Below, one piece after another: positions 10,772 through 22,619 of a stretch of 64,000 nt of DNA; position 1 is the stretch's first letter, and each line of letters begins with the position of its first letter. Under the pieces are notes generated by a model, which was given only the letters and a program-made list of their open reading frames with translations, was not told the DNA's origin and searched no databases. The DNA is from Brachionus manjavacas (Eukaryota; Rotifera; Eurotatoria; Ploima; Brachionidae). The translations under genes were made by a program, and so were the position numbers. The stretch covers positions 4,201,501 through 4,265,500 of the forward strand of contig JAHQIY010000008.1 of assembly GCA_019054805.1 (NCBI GenBank), written 5' to 3'.

Positions 10772-11172
10772 AATTATTAAAATTTTTCTGGATTAAATGG
10801 CTCTATAATTTTTGATAATTTTCTTAACCATTCATTTACACAGTCTTTATCGACTAATGCTGCTTGACAATAACTTAGCTTAAAAATCTGGAAAACTCGT
10901 AAGATTAGTCAATCTTTTTGCTTTTCGGAACAAAAATAGACTCACAAATGGACATTTTTTGATAATTTGCTTCCTTGATCCATCCACACAATGCTTCTTC
11001 GACCTTATCAAACTTAACTAACCTCACTCGTTTACGCTTTCAAGATTTGAAAATCGATTCTTCAAATGTATCTTTTCTTTTTTTCTTACAATCACCACTT
11101 CTTGTACTAATTCTTAATCCAAACTGGCGTCTTATTTTTTCCTTTTTCTCTATAGCAAGTATCGCATTGTAT
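10772..11172 (-). pseudogene. Tigger/CENP-B-like transposase, N-terminal DNA-binding fragment
   Basis: Minus-strand translation gives LAIEKKEKIRRQFGLRISTR, FEESIFKS, KRKRVRLVKFDKVEEALCGW, IKEANYQKMSICESI and PKSKKI. It ends with DKDCVNEWLRKLSKIIEPFN. This matches the CENP-B N-terminal helix-turn-helix, the Tc5-type helix-turn-helix (EEAL..WI..A......I....) and the linker before the DDE domain of pogo/Tigger transposases. Several stops and a frameshift interrupt it, and the DDE catalytic domain is missing. A Tigger C-terminal piece occurs at 51.3 kb, but it need not be the same copy. Confidence 0.65.
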
Positions 11173-11175
11173 AAT

Positions 11176-11732
11176 TAATTATAAATATTAAAACTTAAAT
11201 TTTTAATTAATAAAATTTCTATTATACTTTTCTAAGACTTAAGTTTCAAAAAAAAAAATTTAACGCATTTTTCTTCCGAGTCATACGAAATTCCACTTAA
11301 CCGAGTTCAACTTAAAAGGGTTTACCTGTACTTTAGAAGAATATCAGTTTTTATTGATTAATTTTCAAATTTTCTTATTACATATTATTTAATTTGGAGT
11401 ATTGTCAAACTTGTTTAACTTGTTATAAATTAATTAATTCTTTAATGGATTCTCATAGACTTTTGTAAATATATGATAATATATTAGAGAGGGTAATAAA
11501 AATGTAATTAAATCAACATTTTTAAAAGCTATTATTTTTTAAAAATAAATACTGAGAAATTTCCAAAAAGAAAAAAAAGAATGATAAAGCAAGTCCATTC
11601 ATCCATTAAAGGAATTTGAACAGACACATTTGACTAGAAATGCTTTTTTCCGATTCAAAAATGTTTGAATTGAACAATTAATTAAAATTTAGGTATAAAT
11701 TTTTGACAATATTTTTTAGTAAAAACTTAAAA
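11176..11732. other. AT-rich upstream region of the metalloprotease gene
   Basis: No coding or repeat structure was recognised. It should contain the promoter and 5' UTR of the downstream gene, but no distinctive element could be assigned. Confidence 0.35.
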
Positions 11733-14700
11733 ATGATACTTTTACTTTTTGTTTTCTTGTTTAAAATCAGTACAATTATGGGTGTACTTTTAGGACAATT
11801 ATCTATTCCCATAAAAAATCTTCAGCTAGTTGTTCATGAAGATGGTATGGACTTTCCTAAGAGCTTTTCGTTGTCAGTAAATGAACAGGGCCATAAATTG
11901 GATGGACATTTTGAAATATTAGATAATTACGAATCACCACCAATTTCAGTTTTAGAAAATGGAAAAGCTAGACAAGTTGAATTTTCTCATTTCGAGAAAC
12001 ATCAAATATACAGAGAAAAATATGGACGAGGCTTTGCAACGCTGATTGACAACAAAAACAAAATTGACCGTAATCACCGTGTGTTTGCAAGAATTTTCTC
12101 TGAAATAGACCACAATGACTATTATGATATTGTTCATGTTCCGAAAAAAAATGGTCGACTTGGCCATTTGACTTACGAGCATTTGCTGCAAAAAAGAGTT
12201 TTGAATGATTTGATGAATTCAAGTGTGAATTTTGAAAAAGTAAAAGACTACAAGATAATACCCGAGGGTAAAATCAATTTTTAATTTAATCCACAATCAT
12301 AACTAAATTTTCTTTAATTATAAAAGACTATCATTCAAAGAAAAAGTAAAAGTTTAAATTTTTTCATTAAATTGTTTAATTTGAAAATTTATTTTTTTTA
12401 TGAAAAAATAAAGAGACGAGGTGAATAAAAATTCCAGAGCAGTTAATGGTGAACCAATTGTTGCTGATGTCGAAACACTTGTTGTTGTTGATCCAAGTAT
12501 CTATGAAGATCATAAGGAATTTTTGCAAACAAATGACCAAGAGATAATCTTTGATCATATTCGTCTTTATTATGCTCACACAATGAATGGTGTAAATGAC
12601 AAATACCAAAATTCAATGACAACTGATCCTGATCTTCGAATAAACATAAAACTCGTCCATATTTTGATTTTGACAGTATTTTAAATTGAGATGAAAATTT
12701 ATCGTATTTTTAAATTTCTTTTCTAAAAAGGATCCAAATGTCGCCACATGGACGAGAGCTGACAAAGTTGGCGATACAGAAGTGACAGACTACAATGGAA
12801 GACAAGTTATTTTAGCAGATGAAACTTTGGAGGAATTTGGCAATTTTTTACAAGGACAGACCTTTGATTTTGAATATGATCATGCAGTCGGAGTTTTTAA
12901 GTATTTTAAATTAAGTTAAAATCACAAAGAATGTTGTTTCTAATTTAAAACTAAAAGCAAAGATTTATTTACTGGAGATAAGACACTAACAAACGAATTA
13001 AGAAGTGGCGTAGTTGGATATGCATGGGTAAGAGGTGCCTGTACAATTAGCTATAGAACCTCAGTGCAAGAAGATATTGGAGGATTCTACAATGTCTATG
13101 TAATTGCCCATGAAATTGGGCATAATTTAGGAGCGGCTCATGATGGAACAGGAAATAGCTGTCAAGAAAGCGATAGATTTATTATGAGTGCATCGCTAGG
13201 TTTTTCAAATATTGAAAACATTCAAAAATTTTCACCATGCTCATTAGCTTATTTCAAAGAATATATTCTCGAAAACAACGGGTAAGAAATATTTAAAAGT
13301 TAAAAAAAATTAAGCTTAAAGTATTTTTTTATCATTTAGTCCAATTTCTAGTGAAGCAAGTTGTTTGTCCAACATAAACAACAATTTTCCTGACTTTGTG
13401 AAAAATGCTAACACATCACTAACTGGTCAAATATGGGATCTAAATGATCAATGCAAGACTGTTTTTGGATCAAGTGCTAGTTTTTGTCAGGTAATTTTAA
13501 ATACAAAAATTCAATTATTTACTCAATTAAAAAAATTTCTTTTAAAGATTTTTGAAGATAGAATATGTTCAAATCTTTTTTGCAGACAAGATGTAAATTC
13601 AACATGTTCATCTAAAGCTCCTGCTGCTGAAGGATCAACATGTGCTTCAGGATCGGTAAATTTTCAAAGTGTAAATTAAAGTAAAAATGAAATTAATAAA
13701 AAAAGAAATGCACCAGAGGCTTATGTACTCCAATTGAAGGAAGTTTGGAATCAGTGTGTCTTTTTGGTGATGATTATGTTCGAGGAACATATTATTCTTG
13801 GATTCCATACAAAAATTTTTTTAGTACATGCGAAGAATATTTTGACATATTACACAATATGAATTATTCAGTTCAATTTTTCTGTAGTGAACCATTCGGA
13901 AAATCAAGTTGCTGTTCGAGCTGCTTAAGTAAACAAAGATAAAAAAACATTAAAGATAATTTTACTTTAAAATTAGAGTATGATTATATAAACTGCACGG
14001 ATGATTATTTAGAATGTCCTTCATGGAAAAATATTTGCGCCGGTGGATATATAATTTCACCAGATAACTTAGTTAAGGATAGATGTAGATTAACATGTGG
14101 AACATGTAGCCGTAATTTAAATAAACAAAAGAAAAATAAATTTTTAAAGAGAATATTCAAGATGAGCCATTAAATTGCCAAAACAATGTGGAATTGTGCA
14201 AAAATGGAGGAATTTGCAAAAATGAACCATTGACAAAAGATGGCCTAATAGGATTTTCGTGTGAATGCAAATCAGGTTTTAGTGGAAAAATATGCGAAAC
14301 AAAATGTAATGAATATTAAATTAAAATAACTAAAATTAAAACTTAAAAAATTGAAAGTGGATTTGAATTTAAAATACAAACAGTTATTTTCACTACAGGA
14401 AGACTTAAGAACAATTTCTTCAAAAGAAAAAGTTTCCACGAAAGAAATGGAAAATACTATAAATACTTCGTTCCCTGATGAAAATTCTATTGAATGGACA
14501 CAAACCAAATCAAGTGAAATTCAATTTCAAGAAACATCGACAAAAGATAAATCTTCTACTGTAGTTGGCGAAATAACTGTTGGTGAGAAATCATCTACTA
14601 ATCAACAAGAAGAGACTACAACTGAATGCATAGAAGAATCAACAGAACCAGATACTACCATGATAATTCCGGAAAGTAGAACATCTTCATCAGAAAATGA

Positions 14701-17700
14701 TAAATCTTCTACTCCAGTTGGCGAAATAACTGTTGGTGAGAAATCATCTACTAATCTACAAGAAGAGACTACAACTGAATGCATAGAAGAATCAACAGAA
14801 CCAGATACTACCATGATAATTCCGGAAAGTAGAACATCTTCATCAGAAAATGATAAATCTTCTACTCCAGTTGGCGAAATAACTGTTGGTGAGAAATCAT
14901 CTCCTATTCCACAAGAAGAGACTACAACTGAATGCATAGAAGAATCAACAGAACCAGATACTACCATGATAATTCCGGAAAGTAGAACATCTTCATCAGA
15001 AAATGATAAATCTTCTACTCCAGTTGGCGAAATAACTGTTGGTGAGAAATCATCTACTAATCCACAAGAAGAAGATATTATTTCAACTTTATTATTTAAT
15101 TCGTCCTTCACAAATTTTTTATCTCTTGAAGATCTTTCTTCACTTTCTTCTTCATCATTTTCATCTTCAAATGGTGAATTTTCGAGCTCACCTTTGGTTT
15201 CTTCGCCCAATTTTTATTCAACTACTTCAAATAATATGCCATCTCATAATATTTCTATTGCTGAATTTTCATCTAATCAAACCGTTTTATCATTTGTCTC
15301 AAAATATTCGGACAATTTAGTACAAAATGATAATCTTTTATCAAAATGTAGTTTTTATTGTAATGATCAGGATGATTGCAGTTCTCTTATCGGTTTTGTT
15401 AAATGGTTTGATTCTTCAAAAAATCTTATATCAATAAGTTCCTTTGACTTTTCTGATTCTGGAAATTATTTATTTTCTTTCTTAAATGAAAGTGTTTGGC
15501 TGAACTACATTGATGATTTTGTAAGAATCATTCTTTTTATTGACAAAATATTAAAAATTTTAATAGGTTTTCTGCGAGTTCAAATTTGAATCATTTCTAC
15601 ACACATTCAGAAGCAATAACTATTTGATTGAATTTAAATGTTTTATTGATGTAGAAAATGATGTAATTTTTTATTTCGTTTATACAAAATCTTACTTGGT
15701 TTTTTAAGTTTTCATCTGCTAGAATTTTTCAAGATTCTTATACTCTTATTTTCAATGAAGATCAGACTAAAACTAGTCGTTTATCATGTTTTTCAACAAT
15801 TCCAATCACATGCAATGATCCTTCTCGGTCTGACTGTTCACTGAAATTTTCTCTCCAATATAAGAATCCATTAGTGAATATTGATCGAGTAATTGTAAAA
15901 GAATGTTACAATAATTCCATTGGTGTTGTCACATGTAATCCAGATGATAAGTCATTGAGGCCATCCAAAGATTGGAACCAAAATGGGGAACAAGTTATAT
16001 GGGATATTGGTGTAAGTCTTGAAGCAAAGAATCGGAATTTTAGAGAGGAAATTTATGAATTGGAAATTGTGACCAACAAGGATTCGTCAGATCTGAGACC
16101 ATTTTTCCAAAATTTCAAAATCCCTAGTATAAAAGTAACAACTTCTCAAATTTTAGTTCAAAGGAATTTAATTTAAAATTTAAATTTTGAAATATTTAAT
16201 AGGTAAAATTTATTCCTTCAAGACGCTCTCTTAACAATTATGCCACTTGCTTCAACGATCCACACTGTATGACATTTGATCGAAAGTAACCATCTAAGCA
16301 ATTAACATATAGTAAATGTTTTGATCATTTTTTTTAAGATGGTTTGAGTTTCATCAACCTGGTGAATATCAAATGTATGAAAATGTTGAAACAGAAACAA
16401 GAGTAATCATCCACTTACTTCTCTTTCTCTATTTTGATTTAAAAGTTAAAAAAAATTTTTTAAGATCCATTTGATTAGCATTCGTTGTTTTCTATTTAAT
16501 TGGAATTTTCCAGGCTGGACACCACCGTATTGCCTAAATAAAATATACCTTCAATATTTTTATGAGATTTTAAAAATCGATGTTTCTACAAACATGATCT
16601 TCTATTCAGATTTAAAAAGAAATATTTTAGATGAACCCTTAGTTTTCGATTATAACAATCAAATAATTAATGAACTTGACTCTTTGGTAATTAAGAAATC
16701 TGGATACGGCTTGGAGATTACAACTGGATATGGCCTTGTTCTCCGAGTTTACGGATATGTTTGGTTCTACAGATTGTTTATCAATAGATTTGATATAATT
16801 CCAGCAAAAGGGGATAGAGGAAATATTGATGGAATATTTTATGACTGGAATGGAAACAGATTAAATGACTTGTCAAAATTAAAATCAGGAGAAGGATCAT
16901 CGGATATTACTAAAATATTTGATAGCTATCAGTAATTATTTTATCTCAGATTAAAAAAGAAAAAAATAACTAAATCAAAAACTTTTCTCTAAAAGAGTAA
17001 ATCAAAATGGTATTCCAAGTTTGGCAAATAGCAGCTATTCTTTTAATCAAACAAGAATACAATTATTGCATAGATTTTGTGCATCCTTGCGAATAAATCA
17101 GTTAATATCAAATCAAAAAGCAAAATGTTTCAATGGAAGAAACCAGGAATTTTTTGAGCAAAGATCACAACGAATAATCAGGTTTATTTTCATCTAATTA
17201 AATTTTATGTGTTTAATTGTACAATTTCTTTTTTTGCTGACTAGCCATAAAACTCTTCCAGTTTTGACCAAAAAATCAATGATTGATTTGATTCCGGAAC
17301 ATTTTAACAGCTATCTTGGACCAAAGATTGTAAATATAAAATTATCAAAATTTTCTTCTTTTCTCCTTTTTAAACATTAACAAAATTAAAACTATAGTTT
17401 GGTTTAGAATATAATTTTTTTCAAAATAAGATTTCATTTTTCAAATTTTTAAAAAAACTCCAAGCATATTTAAAATTTATTACTTATTATTTAAGAGTCG
17501 AAACACCGATAACATTCAGGCAAAGAATGAATCTTGTAATAAATTAGGAACAAATGTTAACTCAAATCTAACTGATCAAATTGATCTAGAAAAACTAAGA
17601 GAAAATTGTCAACTTGATATTTCGCTTGACCCAGTAAGTTCTTCAATAAATTTGTTTTCATAATTTTTAAAAATTAAAAACATGTCAGTTAATAATTACT

Positions 17701-18626
17701 AAAAAATTTGAAATTTAATTTTTAAAGAAAACTGATTATACAATTGGATATAAAAATGACGTGAACAACATTGTTGTAGAGTTAGCAACAAATGATGCAA
17801 GCAATATGGAAGTTTCCGAAGATGGTACATTAGCAGTATCTATTGATTTAAAGCAAATGTGTTCGAATGATTGCAGTGGTCATGGTACATGTTCGAACCT
17901 AGGTGTTTGTGAATGCGAAGAAAACTATGTAGGAGCTGATTGCTCTTCTTTTATTTTTGATGTACCTGAATTGATTGATTCCTTTTCAAATTATACTTGG
18001 GATCTTTCTCAAAATCCTTTTGAAGATTTAATATTCGGTGCAATTAAATTCATTTTATCAAATACAAATTCAAGCCTTAGATATGCCATATACGTAAATA
18101 ATTAAAATAATTTTTTTGAATTCTGTCAAGATTATTTAAATTTTAAAACTAGTATCCTGATATAAACAATTTAACTTCAAAAGGATTTATATCTCCACTT
18201 CAAATAACACATTCTTCATTTTATGCAAATTTTAGTGCAGTCAGCACTCCAAAAGACTATTTTTTCACCGAAATTCAACTAACAAATGACGGAAATATTT
18301 TCAGCAATTCTTCATTTATTACCGCAGCTGACTTACGACAATTTTTTTGTTCTAATTTAAATTGTGTTCCTCTGGTAAACACTTTGCTGCTTTTTTAATA
18401 TCTAACTTACTCATCTGTCATTTTTCAGAATGCAAATTCTTCAAATTCCACAAATACAGCTTTTGCATCTTCTTCAACTATTTTATCAGAAACAGTAACT
18501 AAATTTTAAACTAAATAAGTATCATTAATTTATTTTTTATTAAAGAATCCAAATGAAGAAAATGGCTCAATTGCTTTTAAATCCAACACTATTCTTTTCC
18601 TTTTATTTTTATTTTTATTTTTTTAA
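11733..18626 (+). CDS. Secreted/surface M12B metalloprotease with cysteine-rich, ShK-like, EGF, repeat, vWF-D and EGF modules
   Basis: My model has 22 exons and 1834 aa, and every intron is GT-AG and keeps phase. Exons: 11733-12267, 12416-12675, 12731-12900, 12958-13281, 13340-13490, 13548-13655, 13706-13928, 13977-14111, 14150-14305, 14358-15520, 15567-15662, 15709-16134, 16203-16285, 16339-16402, 16465-16931, 16996-17181, 17245-17329, 17496-17633, 17728-18093, 18153-18374, 18429-18494, 18546-18626. Order of parts: signal peptide (MILLLFVFLFKI), prodomain, reprolysin domain with zinc site HEIGHNLGAAHD and Met-turn FIMSAS, ADAMTS-type cysteine-rich region (KCTRGLCTP), ShK-like C-rich module (LTCGTC), EGF (about 14170-14295), acidic Ser/Thr repeats, vWF-D (DPHCMTFD), EGF (CSNDCSGHGTC), and a hydrophobic C-terminus that could be a GPI signal. 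There is no disintegrin or TSP1 domain. It probably cleaves extracellular proteins. Two adjacent genes split near 14305 is the main alternative. Confidence 0.75.
14546..15067 (+). repeat. In-frame 153-bp (51-aa) tandem repeat, about 3.4 copies
   Basis: Units start at 14546, 14699, 14852 and 15005, exactly 153 bases apart, with only a few substitutions between copies. Each encodes an acidic Thr/Ser-rich unit containing VGEITVGEKSS and EPDTTMIIPESRTSSS plus one Cys. It lies inside the large tenth exon of the metalloprotease gene, so length changes keep frame. Near-identity suggests recent expansion. Confidence 0.9.
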
Positions 18627-19864
18627 GTTAATCCTTTAGGAATTCAATAATTTGATTTTTTATTTAGTGTTTTGAATAAATATTGCTTATAAAAATTTTC
18701 TAATTTGTCAAAATACTCAATTATTTTTTTTCTAGAAAAAATAAAAGATCAGTTGAATCTTCATTTTTAAAGGACGTTCTAACCAAAAATCTAGTAAAAA
18801 TATTCAATTATTAAGTAAAAAATTACAGTTTCATAATGCAATAATTAATTTGTTAAAATTATAATTAAAATAGTACTCTATTAACTTTTAAATCACTTTT
18901 TCACAATAATTAGCTTAAAATAAAAAAAAACCTCAGCTTAAAATTTAAAAAAAAAATTTGAACACGAAACTGAAATAAATGTGTTTTGAGCTAAAATCAA
19001 GAGAGAGTGTTATTATTAGTAAACCTCTCCATTAACTTAAAAAATTATTTTTGAAACAACACGCTTATAGATAAAAATTTATCAATATTTTATTAAAAAG
19101 CAAGTTCCTCTAAGTAACAAGTGTAAAAAGGGTAGGTACAACCAAAAAAAATCTCTACTTGAGTTTCAATCATTTGAATTACAGTACATCCAAAAACTAA
19201 CTTCATTGCTTTCTTTTCCTTTCCTCTTCCTTTCCTCTTCAAATCAGGTTTTACCAACAATGCTTAGCTCGACATTATTTTTTCAAAAATAGAGTATCAA
19301 ACACTTACAGTTGAAATGAATAATCAATCAACAGTGAATGATTTAAGCAACTTTAACACTATTTTAAAATAATTTCATTATTTAAAGATAAAATCTGCCA
19401 TAGCTAAGTATGATGGTACTTATTAAACCCGTTGCTGAAGAATTAATAATAATAATAATAATAATTTATTTAAAAAAATATTTTTAAAATTGTTCAATAA
19501 AATATTTAGATAATAACTAGTCAATTTTTTTTGAAATGTGGAGAGGTAAATAATCTCTTTTTCTTATTAGATTTAAATGAATTTACTGGGGCCTATCAAT
19601 TGATCAATTTACTAACTTGGCTTCGTTTTGAAGATAAATTTTATGATAAAAAAAAACTGTCTTAATAATGCGATCTGATATTAATTTTTTTCGATCTTAA
19701 AATTTACCTTAAAATTTGTTTAAATTTCAAAGTTTGTTTTAAGTCAAAGTTTTGGCACACACTTCAAGTTTTGGATTTATTAATATGTTCACTATTAAAA
19801 AAATTTTTTATTTAAATTCTTAAATTCTGAGTAATGTGATTAAAAACAAAGCAAATGTTTAGAA
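18627..19864. other. AT-rich intergenic region with an (AAT)n microsatellite
   Basis: Contains a trinucleotide run (ataataataat type) at about 19444-19464 and a C/T-rich stretch near 19210-19245. No coding was recognised. It should include the 3' UTR of the metalloprotease gene and the promoter of GTF3C5. Confidence 0.4.
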
Positions 19865-21446
19865 ATGAATGGATCTGAGAGCACTACGATTTTAAACTTA
19901 AAGACTTTTGTGTGTGTCGATTATCCTGGTCTGGTTCAAAATGAGTCAATTGCCATTAAATCTCTTGGCGGAATGGAACGCATAGACCAAACTTTTTCTC
20001 GTAGAAACTGCAATCTTCTCTTAAACTTTACGCCAGAAAACATTTTCTCCAAATCACTTTGCTCAGATACAATAGACGATCCAAACTCGTTAAGTGAAGC
20101 TTCTTTTTTAGAAGCACCAAGTGAACCAGATGAAGCCAAAACAGAATATGTCAAAAATTCCACAATCTCTAGTAGTAAGCAAAATGAGCTCGTTTGCATG
20201 CCTTGTCTGGTGCTTTCGTATAAAAAACTCAAAAAGGAGAAAGAGCCCAAAATAGAAATAGTGGGAAAAGTAAGAAGATTTTACACTTTTAACAAAATGG
20301 CTGATTTTCAGTACCTGCCAATGAGCTCTACAACTCAACGAACAACTAATGGAGAAAATCAAATTGTAAATAAATTTACTTACAATGCTTTTTATGACAC
20401 ATTTCTGTTCAACAATATTCAAAATTATGACCACGAGCTCAGAAAAAACCAACTAAACCAACTTTTCATATTGCCTCCATTTTTTAGCCGCTTTGATGAT
20501 CCCATCAACTATTCGTACCGGTCAGAGCCAAACAAAAAACAAATATTGGAACAAGTAAATGAGTCAAACAGAGACCTGATGGGGAGTACCGATTCTGGCC
20601 AAAAAGAATCAGTGCCTAAATCCGATAGCTTAAACAGACTTGAAGAAAATAAAGGGGAGTCAAATTTTTTGATCCGCTCGATGCGTCAAGAGCGCAGCAG
20701 CCAGGCCTTTTTAGTTCCATTCAACTCACGTGAGGTTCCCGATAAGCCAAGTGAAAAATTGAAACCGGCAAGGACCGAACAAATTAGAGAATGCATCGCC
20801 AAATTGACTGAATTGTTCCAACAAAGACCATGTTACTTGAAAAGTGTTCTTTTATGCATTACAAATTTTTCTGCATCGCTGCTGAAAGAAACCTTGCCAT
20901 ACGTAGCTTACTACTTTACCACCGGACCATGGAGAAGTTGTTGGGTTAAGTTTGGATACGATCCGAGAAAACACTCCGAGGCTAAAATTTATCAGATGAT
21001 TGATTACAGGCTGAGAAATACTGCCGAACCGGAGCATATTGTAAAAACAAAACCAAGATCATCTTATCATAAGCGAAAATTCAGAGGGTTTAGAAGAATA
21101 TTTTTTTTATATATAATATATTTTTTGTTCAAATTTTAGTGATTTGAACGAGAGCGAACTCGATGAGTATAAAACATTTAAGCCAGAAGAAGAAATGTAT
21201 AAATTCAAGCCAGACAAGCTGCCAAGTTCGAGGAATGTTTTCTATCAGATTTGTGACATTGAAGATGAAGATGTGCAGAAGTTAATCAATTCGGAAGAAA
21301 ATCAAAGCTCTCGATGCAACGAAAAAGATGGCTGGTGCATGACGAATATCCAAGATCGGTGTCGTAACATTATGAGCCAAAAACATGAGAAAATAGCTAA
21401 AATTTTGTCTCTAGAAAATAAAGAGGGGAAAAAATCCAAAATTTAA
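19865..21446 (+). CDS. GTF3C5: General transcription factor IIIC subunit 5 (TFIIIC63 / Tfc1-like)
   Basis: Two exons (19865-21087 and 21140-21446, intron 52 bases) give 509 aa, close to the human length. N-terminal motifs FVCVDYPGLVQN and SLGGMERID, then RRNCNLLLNFTPENIFSKSL, match the dimerisation domain that pairs with GTF3C3/GTF3C1-side partners. MADFQYLPM follows. The C-terminal domain contains LPYVAYYFTTGPWRSCW, VKFGYDPRKHSEAKIYQMID and, in exon 2, FYQICDIED and EKDGWCM. The family is part of TFIIIC, which recognises A and B boxes of tRNA genes for RNA polymerase III. The start is the first ATG of the open frame. An acidic/Ser-rich linker separates the halves. Confidence 0.9.
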
Positions 21447-21855
21447 AATAATTATTTACTAGTATTTTTTTGTTTAAAATAATCAAAAACAATAAATTGA
21501 GTTGATCTTCTTCAATGCAATTAAAATTTAAAAAAACTTAACACTAGAAAGCCCAGTGGGTCAAATTGCCCCGACTCATTAGTTTATTAATGTGATTAAG
21601 TTGAAATAAAAAAATTAAAAAATTTCATAGATACTTGTTGATTTTAAATGAAAATTTTTATTCAAACTTAATGCTGTTCTGGTCACATGATTTAAACTTT
21701 TTTTTTTATTAACAAATTAATTATTTTATTAATTATTAAATTGTAAAATTGAAATTGAAAAGAACACACCAAAATATAAGCACACGTAAGCCAAAAGTAA
21801 GAAAAAAAAGCACAAGTAAGCCAAAATAAAATAAAAAGCACGCAGTTTTTGTCAA
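21447..21855. other. Spacer between GTF3C5 and a LINE; may include LINE 5' UTR
   Basis: AT-rich. Short direct repeats of the type aagcacacgtaagccaaa / aagcacaagtaagccaaa occur at about 21778-21830 just before LINE ORF1 and could belong to its 5' UTR. No gene was recognised. Confidence 0.4.
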
Positions 21856-22611
21856 ATGGACTCAAATTTTTTGCTTGAAACAAACTGGCCAACGTTTGGA
21901 CAGGGAACCGTATCTGGGCATTCAAAAACTTTGCATGAATGGTGCGGTAATATTTCGAAATTCGTCCTGGAGCTTTCAAATCATGTGAAACATCTAGAGG
22001 AAAGAGAAATTGAGAAAGACATTGAAATAAACAAACTGAAATCTGAATTGGCAGCAGCAAATAAAACAGCAAACTCATCCAACATCAGTAGTCAGTGGGT
22101 TCAAGTTGTAAAACAAGGGACAAAAAATGCAAAAAACAGCCGACCAGATAGCTGTAGCAAATGCAACCATCAGCGAAATGAATGAAAGAATCAAAAGAAA
22201 AAAAAATGTGATCATTTATGGTGTGCCAGAATCAAAGAAAGAGATTCTAACAGACAGGAGGGCAGAAGATGAAGAAAAATCAAACAAATTTTGACCACTA
22301 TTGGGAAAGGTGATGTCAAGCCAGCGTATTCAAGACGCTTGAGATCGAAAGACCAAAGTAAACCAGGCCCAATTCTAGTAGAACTCAAAGAAGAAGCAAA
22401 CAGAAATCCACTACTACTAGCAGCCAAAAAGTTGCGAGATTCAAATAATTTCAAATCTATTTATCTTAGTCCAGATTTGACTGAAACCGAAAGAGCTTTA
22501 GACTATGAATTGAGGAAACAAAGAAACGAAGCAAATAATGGTCTTTCACAAGACTCGCCCTTTCGATATGGCATCCGTGGAAATCAGATCGTCAAATTCA
22601 AGAAGCAATAA
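21856..22611 (+). pseudogene. LINE ORF1 (coiled-coil plus RRM-like region), frameshifted
   Basis: Begins at ATG 21856 with a helical, heptad-like stretch (VKHLEEREIEKDIEINKLKS). The frame shifts near 22170 and again near 22270-22291. Read together the pieces give NVIIYGVPESKKE, RRLRSKDQSKPGPILVELKE and IYLSPDLTETERALDYELRK, the pattern of L1/L2-type ORF1 RNA-binding proteins (GVPE, R.G, RP.LV, DLT..ER). ORF1 would package the element RNA. The frameshifts are the only visible lesions. Confidence 0.7.
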
Positions 22612-22619
22612 TCGTTCAT

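Noticed and set aside
14306-14357. Stop codon after the first EGF module (NEY stop), suggesting two separate genes
   Set aside because: A GT-AG intron here joins the frames in correct phase and all later introns also keep phase, so I prefer one gene; kept as an alternative.
14602-15210. 202-aa minus-strand open frame with tandem repeats
   Set aside because: It is the shadow of the 153-bp in-frame repeat of the metalloprotease exon; a period divisible by three keeps the antisense frame open as well.
19936-20452. Minus-strand open frames of 104 and 114 aa
   Set aside because: Antisense to GTF3C5 exon 1, no independent motif.
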